DNA of 64,000 bases, taken from positions 1-64,000 of the forward strand of contig NZ_FCOM02000004.1 in the NCBI RefSeq assembly GCF_001544695.2, written 5' to 3'. Both the position numbers and the translations under genes were made by a program. A model generated the notes under the pieces. That model was given only the letters and a program-made list of their open reading frames with translations, did not search any database and was not told the DNA's origin. This document shows positions 1-8,381 of this stretch, piece by piece (within the stretch, counting starts at the first letter, position 1; every line of letters begins with the position of its first letter). The stretch is from Caballeronia arvi (GTDB taxonomy: Bacteria; Pseudomonadota; Gammaproteobacteria; Burkholderiales; Burkholderiaceae).

Positions 1-320
1 TTGATCCCGTGACATTCCCGTAACTTCTCGCACGCCAGCGTCGGGCCGAAATCGGCGTAGCGCTCACGGATCAACGCGAGCGAGCGCTGCGCCACGCCCT
101 CGGGCAGTCGATGATTACCCGTTCGTCCGCGCTTGCCTGACACCAGACCGGCCACGCCGGCCGCGCGGTAACGCCACACCAGGCGTTCGACTTGCCGTAC
201 GCTCAAGCCTAGCCGTTCGGCCGCACGTCCGGGTTTGAGTCGCGCGTCGGCGACCGCCTGAATGACCTTGAACCGATCCAGTTCGCGCATCGACATCGTG
301 ATGGTCCCGGTCGTGTTCAT
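1..320 (-). CDS. ISNCY-family transposase, N-terminal part (cut by window edge)
   Basis: The reading frame runs leftward from an ATG at 320 and is still open at base 1, so only about 106 residues are visible. After a short leader come the helix-turn-helix segments usual for this group: MRELDRFKVIQAV, then RAAERLGLSVRQVERLVWRY, then GLVSGKRGR, and a stretch ending FGPTLACEKLRECHGI. This order is what I recall of ISNCY (IS1202-like) transposases, in which a helix-turn-helix N-terminus precedes a DDE catalytic core. The core would lie beyond the window, so intactness cannot be judged. The first ATG is used; ATGs at 296 and 290 are alternatives. Identification is from recalled family similarity. 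Confidence 0.75.
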   Translation of the reverse strand, partial: MNTTGTITMSMRELDRFKVIQAVADARLKPGRAAERLGLSVRQVERLVWRYRAAGVAGLVSGKRGRTGNHRLPEGVAQRSLALIRERYADFGPTLACEKLRECHGI

Positions 321-420
321 CGCCAGCGCTCCTGAAACGCTCGTCTGGCCACGAACCTACGTCAAAACACGACATTTCCATCTGGCAGAAACGCGACATT
401 TGAACTTGGGACCTACACAC
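1..420 (-). mobile_element. Partial insertion sequence, ISNCY-like, with its transposase-proximal end
   Basis: Upstream of the transposase start (321-420), the leftward strand reads TGTAGGTCCCAAGTTC and then carries two near-identical motifs, ATGTCGCGTTT and ATGTCGTGTTT. Such short tandem motifs near an element end often bind transposase. I place the end near 415-420 by inference, because the other end and the target duplication are outside the window. This element marks the left boundary of the region. Confidence 0.5.
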
Positions 421-618
421 AGAAATGCGCTAATTTACATTATGTCAATTCTTGCATCACCGCATCGTTTGTATGTACGGCAAGCCTTCCCACACTCCAG
501 CAAAATGTAAGCAACTTGCTATATTGCTCGTCGGACAAGTTCGCACTTCGACGACTCCAACCTGTACCGCTTGTGCTCCCGCTACCGGATCGTTTCGCCG
601 CCCACCTTCGGAGTTGAT
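321..618. other. Intergenic region between the IS and the sensor kinase
   Basis: About 300 bases without a convincing gene. The left third is the IS end. The rest must carry the promoter of the rightward sensor kinase. A possible weak sigma70 pair is TTCTTG near 449 and TATGTA near 472, about 17 bases apart. None of the TTGCCC/GGGCAA motif found further right occurs here. Confidence 0.4.
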
Positions 619-2562
619 ATGGTCGAGGGAACTTCGACGCCGCGAAGTCTTGCGTGGTCGCGTCACAAACGATTGCTTCGATGGAGCCTATGTTGGCTGG
701 CGTTGCTTCTCGGCTTCTTTTCCTCGGCAGTCGATGCCGGAGAAAGATGGCGTGTCGTCATTCTTCCCGGCGCCGATCCGACGCAGCCAGCGGTGGCCAT
801 CCAGATTCGCGCGCTGCGTAGCGCCCTGACCGCCGCTGCACCGGATGGTGTCGAGTTCTATACCGACTCTCTCGATGAGTTGCGATTCGACAGTAACGAT
901 CTGACTCCGGAATTTCTCGCACTTCTGAAAAAGAAGTACGAGAACAAGCGAATCGATATGGTGATTGGCATCGCCGATTTCGCGCTCGACTTTACCAGTC
1001 GTTATCACAAGGACATCTGGCCCAAAGCGCCCATCCTGATTACAAGCATCGACGAGAGCCGCGTCGCACGCATGCCGCCCGACTTCGCGTATATCGCCTG
1101 GCATTTCGACGCGGACAATACGATTGCTCTCGCAGAAGCGTTGCAGCCGCAAGCGACGCAACTCGTGATCGTGGCAGGAAACAGCAATTTCGACGATTTC
1201 ACCGCGCAGCTGGCCGAGCAAGCTGCTCACGCCCGCCGATCCCGCAAATGGGATGTCAGCGTATGGAGCGGGCTCACACTAGAGGAACTGAAAACGCGGC
1301 TGGGTGCGCTCGACCCGTCCGGCGCCGCCGTCATCTATACAACGATGTATCGTGACCGTGAGGGTCGAACTTTCTTCCCGTTTGAAGTCGTGGCTCCGAT
1401 GGCGCGTGCGTCCCGTTCTCCCATCTACGGTTGGTATCCGACCTATCTCAATCAAGGCCTGTTAGGCGGTGCAGTCATAAGCTACGAGGACAACGGGCGT
1501 CGCGCCGGCGAGCTCGCCGCGTCCATCCTGCTCGGCAAGGTCTCGCCAAACGGCGCGACGTTGCACACGGAGCGATCTCGCTGCACCGTCGACAGAGGCC
1601 AGGCCGACAGACTGGCGATTCGCTCCTCTTTGATTCCCGACGACTGCAAGCAGATCAACGTCGCTCCTTCTCTTTGGAATCAGTATCGGGGCGCCGTCGT
1701 CTTCGTGGCTGCCGTCGTGGGGCTGCAAGCGTTGACGATCGCCGCCCTGCTCTGGCAACGTCGGAAACGAAGAGTCGCGGAAGAAGCCGCAACGGTACGG
1801 GCGAACGAACTCGCGAGAGCCGCACGCATATCGTCTGCCGGCGAATTGAGCGCTTCGATCGCACACGAAGTCGGTCAGCCGCTGGGCGCCATTCTCAGTA
1901 ACGCGGACGCGGCGGGGCTGATCCTCGAGCATCGCGAACCCGAAGTGCATGAACTGCAGCAGATTCTCGCTGACGTACGCCGTGATGCAGTCCGCGCGAA
2001 TCAGGTCGTGCAACGCCTGCGTGATTTGTTGAGAAAGCACCCCATCGAGTTCATCGAACTGGATTTGAACTCGACTGTCGATGAAACCCTGACCCTGTTG
2101 ACCCCTGAAGCGCGGCGTCGCCGTATCGTGATCGAGTCGGAGCTCAGCTTGGAGTGTTCACCGATCGTTGGTGATTGCGTTCAGCTTCAACAGGTGCTTC
2201 TGAATCTTTCGGTGAATGCGATGGATGCAATGCACGAAACAGGAGATTCAAACCGAATCCTATCGATTTCGACCCAGCCCAGCCAGCACGGCGTTGCGCT
2301 GATCGTTGCAGACCGCGGCCACGGTATTTCCGAAGCCACGCGGAGGAAGCTTTTCGACTCCTTCTTCACCACCAAACCGCAGGGCATGGGCCTCGGGCTT
2401 TCGATCGCCAGGACGATTGTCGAAAGCCACGGAGGCACCATTACCTCTCAGTCCAGAGAAGGTGGCGGCAGCGTTTTCATCGTATGGCTGCCATCTGCAG
2501 GCAGGTATCGATTCCTTGCACCGCATCAGTCCATTCGCAACGCGGCGCAAGGTCAGGCGTGA
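619..2562 (+). CDS. Sensor histidine kinase with periplasmic ABC-substrate-binding-like domain
   Basis: The product is a 647-residue inner-membrane kinase. A hydrophobic N-terminal segment (about residues 15-35) is followed by a periplasmic domain of about 300 residues resembling ABC-type substrate-binding proteins, a second membrane segment (about 357-379), and the kinase core. The core shows the H-box SIAHEVGQPLGAI with His near residue 416, the N-box LLNLSVNAMDAM, the G1 box DRGHGI, the F-box FDSFFTTKPQG and GLGLSIARTIVESHGG. The ATG at 619 is chosen because GGAG lies 5-6 bases upstream; an in-frame ATG at 571 has no such site. No receiver gene follows directly. Two response regulators lie about 3 kb downstream past the alkylsulfatase and are the likely partners. 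The ligand is unknown; an alkyl sulfate or a product of its hydrolysis is an inference from position. Confidence 0.9.
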   Translation: MVEGTSTPRSLAWSRHKRLLRWSLCWLALLLGFFSSAVDAGERWRVVILPGADPTQPAVAIQIRALRSALTAAAPDGVEFYTDSLDELRFDSNDLTPEFLALLKKKYENKRIDMVIGIADFALDFTSRYHKDIWPKAPILITSIDESRVARMPPDFAYIAWHFDADNTIALAEALQPQATQLVIVAGNSNFDDFTAQLAEQAAHARRSRKWDVSVWSGLTLEELKTRLGALDPSGAAVIYTTMYRDREGRTFFPFEVVAPMARASRSPIYGWYPTYLNQGLLGGAVISYEDNGRRAGELAASILLGKVSPNGATLHTERSRCTVDRGQADRLAIRSSLIPDDCKQINVAPSLWNQYRGAVVFVAAVVGLQALTIAALLWQRRKRRVAEEAATVRANELARAARISSAGELSASIAHEVGQPLGAILSNADAAGLILEHREPEVHELQQILADVRRDAVRANQVVQRLRDLLRKHPIEFIELDLNSTVDETLTLLTPEARRRRIVIESELSLECSPIVGDCVQLQQVLLNLSVNAMDAMHETGDSNRILSISTQPSQHGVALIVADRGHGISEATRRKLFDSFFTTKPQGMGLGLSIARTIVESHGGTITSQSREGGGSVFIVWLPSAGRYRFLAPHQSIRNAAQGQA

Positions 2563-2604
2563 AACCACGAGCAAACGGCAACCGCATAGCTCGGGCGTGG
2601 TATC

Positions 2605-4572
2605 TCAAGGTTCAGCGATCGTGAACCAGAAGTCGAATTTGTCGAAGTTCCCGAGCATCTCCTTGAATTTCGCCGAGTCGCCGTCGATCTTGACCTGACC
2701 GCTTTCGGCGAGATTGCCAAGCTTGATCTTCCCGAGCGCGATGTCGTCAAGCGTCGTGCGATTCAACGTGACGGTGCCATCCGCCTTGTCGAGTTGCTTG
2801 TTCTTTCGGTAGTTCATCACCCCATTTTTCACTGTCAGCACGTACTGCTCTTTCGTGTCCGGGAAGCTCAGGTTGTAGACATATGACTTGTCGCCCGCTC
2901 TCGGTCCGTTGAGGTGAATGGCCAGGAAGTCGAGGAACATGTCCGTCGTCATGCCGCGAATGATGTCGGGCGAACTCGTGTTGGGGGTCGCCGCCTTTTG
3001 CACCCCTGCGCGCAACTCCTGCGCGCCCGACAGATAGAAGTTGCGCGCCGGCCCCGATTCCGCCTGATAGCCCAGTTGCTCCAGCGCGTCCGCTTCGACA
3101 CTGCGCGCCTCACGATTCTTCGGATCGGCGAAGACGACCTTGTTCGCGACGGTCGCAGCCCAGCGGTAATCTCCTTGCTTATACGCGGCCTTCGCGGTGT
3201 CGATCATCTTGGCCGCGCCGACCATCGCGACGTATTTCTTGGCCTCCTCCACCGGTGGATAAGGATTGAAGGTCGCCGGATTGCCGTCCCAGAAGCCGAG
3301 ATAAAGCTGGTATGTCGCGCGTACGTTGTGCTTGAGATCACCGTAATAGCCGCGGTTATAGAACTCCTTGGCGAGACTGTCGGGTAGCTTGAACTGCTCG
3401 GCGATCTCGTTCATCGTCAGGCCCTGGTTGGCCATGCGCAAAACCTGATCGTTGATGTACTTGTACAGGTCGCGCTGCTTCTCCAGATGTTCGACGACGC
3501 GCTGATTGCCCCATTGCGGCCAATGGTGACTGCCGAACGACACCACCGCGTCGCTGCCCCACATTTCGATGGTTTCGTCGAGCGTGCTCGTCCATTTCTG
3601 TGCGCTGCGCACTTTCGCGCCGCGCAGCGTAAGGAGGTTGTGCAGCGTGTGGTTGGCATCCTCTGCCAGGTCGATTGCCTTGAACTGCGGGAAGTAGAAC
3701 AGCATCTCGGCGGGTGCCTCGGTGCCGGGCGCCATCTGAAATACGATATCGATGCCGTCGATGGTCATCTTCTCGCCGGTCTTGTCGATGATCTTGTTCG
3801 GCGCGAACAGCGTGATGGTGCCCGCCGCGGTCGTGAGTCCGAGACCGCCGCCGACTGTGCCTTCGGGATTCTTCGGCAGCAGATTGCCGTACATGTACGA
3901 CGCGCGCCGGCTCATCACGTTGCCGGCGAAGACGTTTTCGCTGACGGCTTCTTCCATGAAACCTTCGGGCGCGACGACCGGGATCTTGCCCGAGCGCGCG
4001 TCCGCTTCGTCGACGACCGCCCGAATGCCCGCGAAGTGATCGACGTGCGAATGCGTGAAGATCACGCCGGTCACGGGCAAGCGCTCGACCTTGTCGTTGA
4101 CCAGATCGAGCGCGGCCTTCGCGGTCTCGGTCGACGTCAGCGGATCGATGACGACCCAGCCCGTCTTCCCACGAATGAAGGTCATGTTCGCGAGGTCGAT
4201 GTTGCGCACCTGATAGATGCCATCGACCACCTTGAAGAGTCCGCGCGTGGACAGCAACTCCGACTGCCGCCACAGGCTGGGATTCACTGTGGCCGGAGCG
4301 GGGCCGTTCTGGTGCAGAAAATCGTACTGGGAGAGATCGATGACGGTGTTGCCGGCGCTGCCTTTGATGACCGCACTAGGCAGATCGGCGATGAAGCCCC
4401 GGCGCACGTCCTCGAAATCCTGAGTGTTCGAGAACGGCAGATAATCTGCGACGGCCTGGTTCGCCTTGCGTGTGGCGTCGGTCGCCGGATTGGGCGCGGC
4501 GCTCGTCACGGTCATAGCCCCGTCGATAGCCATGACAGCAAGAGCGACCAGCCAGCGAAGTTTCATGGACAT
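2605..4572 (-). CDS. Periplasmic linear alkylsulfatase (metallo-beta-lactamase fold)
   Basis: The 655-residue protein should hydrolyse alkyl sulfate esters such as SDS to alcohol plus sulfate in the periplasm. It begins with a signal peptide (about residues 1-25). A metallo-beta-lactamase domain follows with the zinc motif THSHVDHFAG near residue 172, then a helical dimerisation region and a C-terminal SCP2-like domain (from about 530, MFLDFLAIHLNGP). Length and domain order match SdsA1-type alkylsulfatases. AGGGG lies six bases before the ATG at 4572; a second in-frame ATG is two codons further in. The gene is convergent with the upstream sensor kinase and divergent from the DUF4239 gene. 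One copy of the promoter motif shared by this block (4633-4673) precedes it in the correct orientation. Confidence 0.92.
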   Translation of the reverse strand: MSMKLRWLVALAVMAIDGAMTVTSAAPNPATDATRKANQAVADYLPFSNTQDFEDVRRGFIADLPSAVIKGSAGNTVIDLSQYDFLHQNGPAPATVNPSLWRQSELLSTRGLFKVVDGIYQVRNIDLANMTFIRGKTGWVVIDPLTSTETAKAALDLVNDKVERLPVTGVIFTHSHVDHFAGIRAVVDEADARSGKIPVVAPEGFMEEAVSENVFAGNVMSRRASYMYGNLLPKNPEGTVGGGLGLTTAAGTITLFAPNKIIDKTGEKMTIDGIDIVFQMAPGTEAPAEMLFYFPQFKAIDLAEDANHTLHNLLTLRGAKVRSAQKWTSTLDETIEMWGSDAVVSFGSHHWPQWGNQRVVEHLEKQRDLYKYINDQVLRMANQGLTMNEIAEQFKLPDSLAKEFYNRGYYGDLKHNVRATYQLYLGFWDGNPATFNPYPPVEEAKKYVAMVGAAKMIDTAKAAYKQGDYRWAATVANKVVFADPKNREARSVEADALEQLGYQAESGPARNFYLSGAQELRAGVQKAATPNTSSPDIIRGMTTDMFLDFLAIHLNGPRAGDKSYVYNLSFPDTKEQYVLTVKNGVMNYRKNKQLDKADGTVTLNRTTLDDIALGKIKLGNLAESGQVKIDGDSAKFKEMLGNFDKFDFWFTIAEP

Positions 4573-4632
4573 GCTTCACCCCTATTGGTGAGAACGACGT
4601 TAAGAATCATTCACGCGTGCGTCGCTGTGTAC

Positions 4633-4673
4633 CATAGGGATATCGGGCAACCGCTGTTGCCCCTTGGGGCAAT
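4633..4673 (-). promoter_or_regulatory. Complex promoter motif, copy 1, facing the alkylsulfatase
   Basis: Read leftward the site is ATTGCCCC-AA-GGGGCAA, five bases, GTTGCCC, GATA, then TCCCTATGGTA. It combines a near-perfect palindrome with a third half-site and a possible -10 (TATGGT) about 60 bases before the alkylsulfatase ATG. The same layout recurs at 4684-4726 and 6385-6426. The binder is not known; one of the two nearby response regulators is the obvious candidate. Confidence 0.6.
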
Positions 4674-4683
4674 CCGCGTTCGA

Positions 4684-4726
4684 ATTGCCCCTGCGGGCAA
4701 TCGCATTGCCCGTCGTCCCGATAGCA
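4684..4726 (+). promoter_or_regulatory. Complex promoter motif, copy 2, facing the DUF4239 gene
   Basis: Rightward the site is ATTGCCCC-TG-CGGGCAA, five bases, TTGCCC, four bases, TCCCGATAGCA. It mirrors copy 1 across about ten bases, which makes a symmetrical divergent control region. It lies about 93 bases before the GTG start at 4820. The TCCCGATAGCA end is identical to copy 3 in front of the second response regulator. Confidence 0.6.
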
Positions 4727-4819
4727 CGACCGAGCGTCTGGTGCCACATTTCCAAGACAAACGACTCATCGAGAGCTTGAGAGAATGCCGGTTCCGGGCA
4801 TCGATCAAAGGAGACAAAC

Positions 4820-5584
4820 GTGCAAAAGCTGGTTAGCCACCCGATCACGTTTCTCGTGCTTACTTTGCTCGCGATGTCAGTGGGCGCTTACCTCGGCACT
4901 GTGCTACGGCGGGCGCGTCCGATGGCAGACGACTTGCGTGACGACTTTGGGGTTGTGCAGTCGGCTTCGCTCACCCTTCTTGCTCTGGTCATCGGATTCA
5001 GTCTTTCGATGGCGGTGGGACGTTACGATCAGCGCAAGAACCTCGAAGAAGAGGAAGCCAACGCAATCGGGACGGAGTTGCTGCGTGCGGAGCTGCTTCC
5101 CGCCGCGCAGGCTTCGGAGATCCGCACGCTTCTGGGCCAGTACATCGCGCGTCGGATCGACTTCTATCAAACGGGGGACAGCGAGGAACTGCAGCAAATC
5201 AACGCAAGCACGGCTCAGTTGCAGTCGAAGCTCTGGACCGCTGCCCGCTCCGGCGCGAATGCGCAACCGAGCCCGCTCACCGCGCTGGCGATCGCCGGAA
5301 TGAACGATGTCATCAACACACAGGGCTATACACAGGCTGCCTGGTGGAACCACATCCCGATTTCGGCATGGGCGCTGATGGTCGTCATCGGCTTTTTCTG
5401 CAATGCCTTGATTGGATACGGCACGCGAAGCTCGAACCCCGGGCGACGTTTTCTGATGATCATGCCTGTGATTGTTTCGATTTCGTTCACACTCATCGCG
5501 GACATCGACAGTCCGCGAAATGGCCTCATCCGGGTGAAGCCGCAAAACCTGCTGGCGACGGCCGCTTCCATGCCCAACCCGTAG
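4820..5584 (+). CDS. DUF4239 (bestrophin-like) membrane protein
   Basis: The 254-residue integral membrane protein has two hydrophobic segments near the N-terminus (about residues 5-25 and 45-65), a soluble helical middle containing the RYDQRKNLEEEEANAIGTELLRA stretch, and two more hydrophobic segments (about 178-198 and 210-228). This layout and the early LLALVIGFSLSMAVGRYDQR motif fit the DUF4239 family, whose function is not established. A GTG start at 4820 is used, with AAAGGAG seven bases upstream. It sits divergently from the alkylsulfatase under copy 2 of the shared promoter motif, so it probably belongs to the same regulon. Its role there is unknown. Confidence 0.75.
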   Translation: MQKLVSHPITFLVLTLLAMSVGAYLGTVLRRARPMADDLRDDFGVVQSASLTLLALVIGFSLSMAVGRYDQRKNLEEEEANAIGTELLRAELLPAAQASEIRTLLGQYIARRIDFYQTGDSEELQQINASTAQLQSKLWTAARSGANAQPSPLTALAIAGMNDVINTQGYTQAAWWNHIPISAWALMVVIGFFCNALIGYGTRSSNPGRRFLMIMPVIVSISFTLIADIDSPRNGLIRVKPQNLLATAASMPNP

Positions 5585-5731
5585 CGTCTTCGACAAACGC
5601 GAGCAATCGGGCGCGAAGTTGTGATATCTGTGAATGCGAAGTGACCCGCAGGCACAGTGGGCGCATGGGGCGTGCGCTCGAGCGGTCATGTCGCCGGGTT
5701 CCAAAACGGCGGCGATACAAGGACACGAGAG

Positions 5732-6424
5732 TTGATCGATCATGCCGAAGCGGTCATCCACATCGTGGATGACGACGAAGCCATGCGCACCGCCTTGTCA
5801 CGGCTCTTGAAGCATGCCGGCTACACGGTGCAGGTCTATGTGAGCGCCGGCGACTTCCTCGTGGCAGAACCCAACCCGCTTCCGGGCTGCCTGCTCCTCG
5901 ACGTGGAGCTTCCCGGTCCTAGCGGGCTGGATCTGCAGCACGCGCTGCAACGCCGCGAGACCCCGGTTCCGATCATTTTCATCAGCGCCTATCAGGACAT
6001 TCCACGAACTGTCCTTGCCATCAAGGCCGGAGCCAGTGACTTTCTTCTGAAACCCATCGATTCGCAGGCCTTGCTCGCAGCCATCGAAAGCGCGCTAGCA
6101 GCACATGATGGCGCGGCTGTAGAACATGCGACGCCGTTGCAGAGCCATGTCTCGCTCAGCGAGCGCGAGCAGGTCGTGTTGGGCGGCATCATCGCCGGCA
6201 GATTGAACAAGCAGATTGCAGCCGACCTCGATCTGAGCGAACGCACGATCAAATCCTGTCGAGCCGAACTCATGCGCAAGTTCGACGCGCATTCACTTGC
6301 CGAGCTCGTTCGACGCGCGGAGCCGTTTACCCGCGCACGCGCGGACTCACTTACCCGCGCGTCAGCCGTGCTGGCGGACCCGGCTTGCCCCCAAGGGCAA
6401 TTTCGTTGCCCCACATCCCGATAG
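5732..6424 (+). CDS. FixJ/NarL-type response regulator with LuxR DNA-binding domain
   Basis: The protein has an N-terminal receiver domain with the acidic cluster DDDE, the phosphoacceptor Asp in LLLDVELPG (residue 57) and LLKP lysine, followed by a LuxR-type helix-turn-helix (LSEREQVVLGGIIAGRLNKQIAADLDLSERTIK). It should be a DNA-binding output for the kinase at 619-2562, although they are separated by three kilobases. The start is uncertain: TTG at 5732 puts the receiver domain at the N-terminus, while an in-frame ATG at 5657 would add 25 residues of poor character. The last dozen codons run through the promoter motif of the next gene, giving a C-terminal tail unlike the family. Gene end and promoter overlap, so the second regulator may be transcribed separately. 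Confidence 0.87.
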   Translation: MIDHAEAVIHIVDDDEAMRTALSRLLKHAGYTVQVYVSAGDFLVAEPNPLPGCLLLDVELPGPSGLDLQHALQRRETPVPIIFISAYQDIPRTVLAIKAGASDFLLKPIDSQALLAAIESALAAHDGAAVEHATPLQSHVSLSEREQVVLGGIIAGRLNKQIAADLDLSERTIKSCRAELMRKFDAHSLAELVRRAEPFTRARADSLTRASAVLADPACPQGQFRCPTSR

Positions 6425-6426
6425 CA
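6385..6426 (+). promoter_or_regulatory. Complex promoter motif, copy 3, facing the single-domain response regulator
   Basis: The sequence TTGCCCC-CAA-GGGCAA, five bases, TTGCCC, four bases, TCCCGATAGCA aligns without gaps to copy 2 at 4684-4726. It lies inside the 3' end of the upstream response regulator gene and about 50 bases before the ATG at 6475. Confidence 0.6.
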
Positions 6427-6474
6427 AGCTTGCACTGCCGGCACCACACTCGGGGTATCTCCCCGTGGCTGGCC

Positions 6475-6840
6475 ATGAGCGATACCAAACAAACGATCGT
6501 CATCGTCGAAGACGACGATGGCATGCGACGCGCGCTCCAACGGCTATTGCGACTGGCCGGATATGAGGCGCTTTCGTTCGACAGTGCCGAAGCATATAGA
6601 GCTGCGAACGTCGTGGCGACTGTGCGATGCTTCGTCCTTGACGTCCAGCTTCCCGGTGTCTCGGGGCCGACTCTGTACACACTCATCGGAGAACCACGCC
6701 CCCCGGCCGTCTTCATCACGTCGCACGACAATCAGTCGACGCGCCTCGCGGTAGCGAACGCGGGTGGCGTGCAGCTCCTCGTCAAACCCTTTGCGGGCAC
6801 GGATTTGCTCGAACTGATCTCGAAGGTAGATGCGCCCTGA
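6475..6840 (+). CDS. Single-domain response regulator (receiver only)
   Basis: A 121-residue CheY-like receiver with no output domain. Key residues are visible: EDDD near residue 12, phosphoacceptor Asp56 in FVLDVQLPG, Thr/Ser in ITSHD, and Lys104 in LLVKPF. Such proteins usually act as phosphate shuttles or sinks, or bind another protein. The ATG at 6475 is used. A longer in-frame start at 6385 would place the N-terminus inside the promoter motif and would not add a domain. With the DNA-binding regulator just upstream, the pair could form a branched output of the kinase at 619-2562. Confidence 0.85.
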   Translation: MSDTKQTIVIVEDDDGMRRALQRLLRLAGYEALSFDSAEAYRAANVVATVRCFVLDVQLPGVSGPTLYTLIGEPRPPAVFITSHDNQSTRLAVANAGGVQLLVKPFAGTDLLELISKVDAP

Positions 6841-7043
6841 CCGGAACGCCGCGTGCGCTACTGTCGGAGACCCGCGAAGCCGACACTCGAATTGTTTCAA
6901 ATTCAATTGCTCAGTTATCGCCTGATCGCCGATATTCTTGCGCAACCCGTCCCGAATCCGGCGCGCATTCCCGAAAAGGTCCGCGGAACGCGCCTTGCAG
7001 CCGAAACACGACTCGCCTGATCGCCCGAGTCCTCCACGTCCCG

Positions 7044-8339
7044 ATGAACACACGCCTCCTCAGCCTTACAAAAATCCCCTTCTTCCTGCCGCTCGCCGGC
7101 GCGACCCTGATGCTCGGCATTGCGATGTCGTTCACCGCGCCGTATCTCTCGCTGTTCAGCGTCGAACAGGCCGACATGAGCCCATTGCGGCTCGGCGTCT
7201 TCATGACGGCAATCGCCGCGAGCGGCGTCGTGGCCAGCACGTTCGCGGGCAAATGGTCCGACCGGCACGGCCATCATCGCGAACTTCTGCTTGCGGCGCT
7301 CATCGCGTCGGCGCTCGGTTTTCTGCTGCTTTGCCTGCTGCGCAGCTATGCCGCGCTGGTTGCCATCGGCGTCGTGTTTCTCGGCGCGGGCGGCTCCGCC
7401 ATGTCGCTCGTCTTCTCGTTCGCACGCGCCGCCTTGCCCGTCGATGACGAAGCAGAACGCGCCCTCGCGCTCTCGACGCTGCGAACCGTCCTTTCGATGG
7501 CCTGGGTGTTCGGACCGTCGGTCGGCGCGCTGGTCCTCGCCGCCGCGGGCTTCTACGGACTCTTCCTGTTCGCGGCGGCGTGTTTCGTCGCGTGCGGCGG
7601 CATCGTCTGGAAGATGCACGATTCTCCCAAGGGCGACCCGCACAGCGCGCCCGCGCACTATGCGGGCGATCCGTCGTCGCTGCTCGAAGTCACCGCGCCC
7701 GACACCGAGGAACTCGTGCAGCCGCACGCCGGCGCGCAACACAGCCGCGCGGAGATCTGGCGCGCCACCGTGGCGATGGCGCTCGTCGGACTCGCCGCAA
7801 GCGCAACCATGATCGTGCTGCCGCTTTACGTCGTGCACGGCATGCACGGCACGCGCATCGACGTATCGGTCATGCTCGGGCTCGGCGCATTCCTCGAAAT
7901 CCCGATGATGCTGGCGCTCGGCGCACGCGGCTCGCGCCTCGACAAGCAGCGATGGCTCGCCTCCAGCGCCGCCGTGCACATGGTCTATTTCATCGCGGTC
8001 GCGTCTTCGCAGAGCATCCCGTTCCTGATCCCGATGCAGGCGTTCAACGCGTTCGTCGTCTCCGTCATCTCGTGTCTCGGCATGATCTATATGCAGGACC
8101 TGATGCCGCGAAGCCCCAGCTCAGCAACGGCGCTGTTTTTCAACGCGTCGCGGGTCGGATCGATCCTCTCCGGCGTACTGTCCGGCGCGCTCGTGGCCGC
8201 GCTCGGCTATCGGGGCACGTTTCTCGTCTGCGGCGGCATCGCGCTGGGCGCGGCGGTGCTGTTCGCCAATCCGCCGTTCGGGCTCATCGCGCGTCGCTTG
8301 CGGGACTGGTGGAAAGCACGGCGCGAGCCCGCCCGCTGA
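7044..8339 (+). CDS. MFS transporter, sugar-efflux (SetB-like) type
   Basis: A 431-residue inner-membrane protein with about twelve hydrophobic segments and the MFS loop motif GKWSDRHGHHR after the second segment. A hydrophilic stretch rich in Asp, Pro and His (about residues 195-240) forms the central loop. The overall pattern, including the SFTAPYLSLF start, resembles the sugar-efflux SetA/SetB branch, but the substrate cannot be read from the sequence. A LysR gene of the GcvA type begins 42 bases after its stop on the same strand and a second MFS gene follows that, a usual local arrangement of regulator and transporter. Confidence 0.8.
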   Translation: MNTRLLSLTKIPFFLPLAGATLMLGIAMSFTAPYLSLFSVEQADMSPLRLGVFMTAIAASGVVASTFAGKWSDRHGHHRELLLAALIASALGFLLLCLLRSYAALVAIGVVFLGAGGSAMSLVFSFARAALPVDDEAERALALSTLRTVLSMAWVFGPSVGALVLAAAGFYGLFLFAAACFVACGGIVWKMHDSPKGDPHSAPAHYAGDPSSLLEVTAPDTEELVQPHAGAQHSRAEIWRATVAMALVGLAASATMIVLPLYVVHGMHGTRIDVSVMLGLGAFLEIPMMLALGARGSRLDKQRWLASSAAVHMVYFIAVASSQSIPFLIPMQAFNAFVVSVISCLGMIYMQDLMPRSPSSATALFFNASRVGSILSGVLSGALVAALGYRGTFLVCGGIALGAAVLFANPPFGLIARRLRDWWKARREPAR

Positions 8340-8381
8340 GATGGCAAACTAGGCGCTCGATCGGAAATAACGAACGACAAC

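Noticed and set aside
4731-4752. Possible sigma54 promoter (TGGCAC on the leftward strand)
   Set aside because: The GC element falls two bases out of register with the -24/-12 spacing, and no sigma54-type activator is nearby.
3487-4836. A 449-codon rightward frame opposite the alkylsulfatase
   Set aside because: Antisense shadow of a gene with intact zinc-binding motif and signal peptide.
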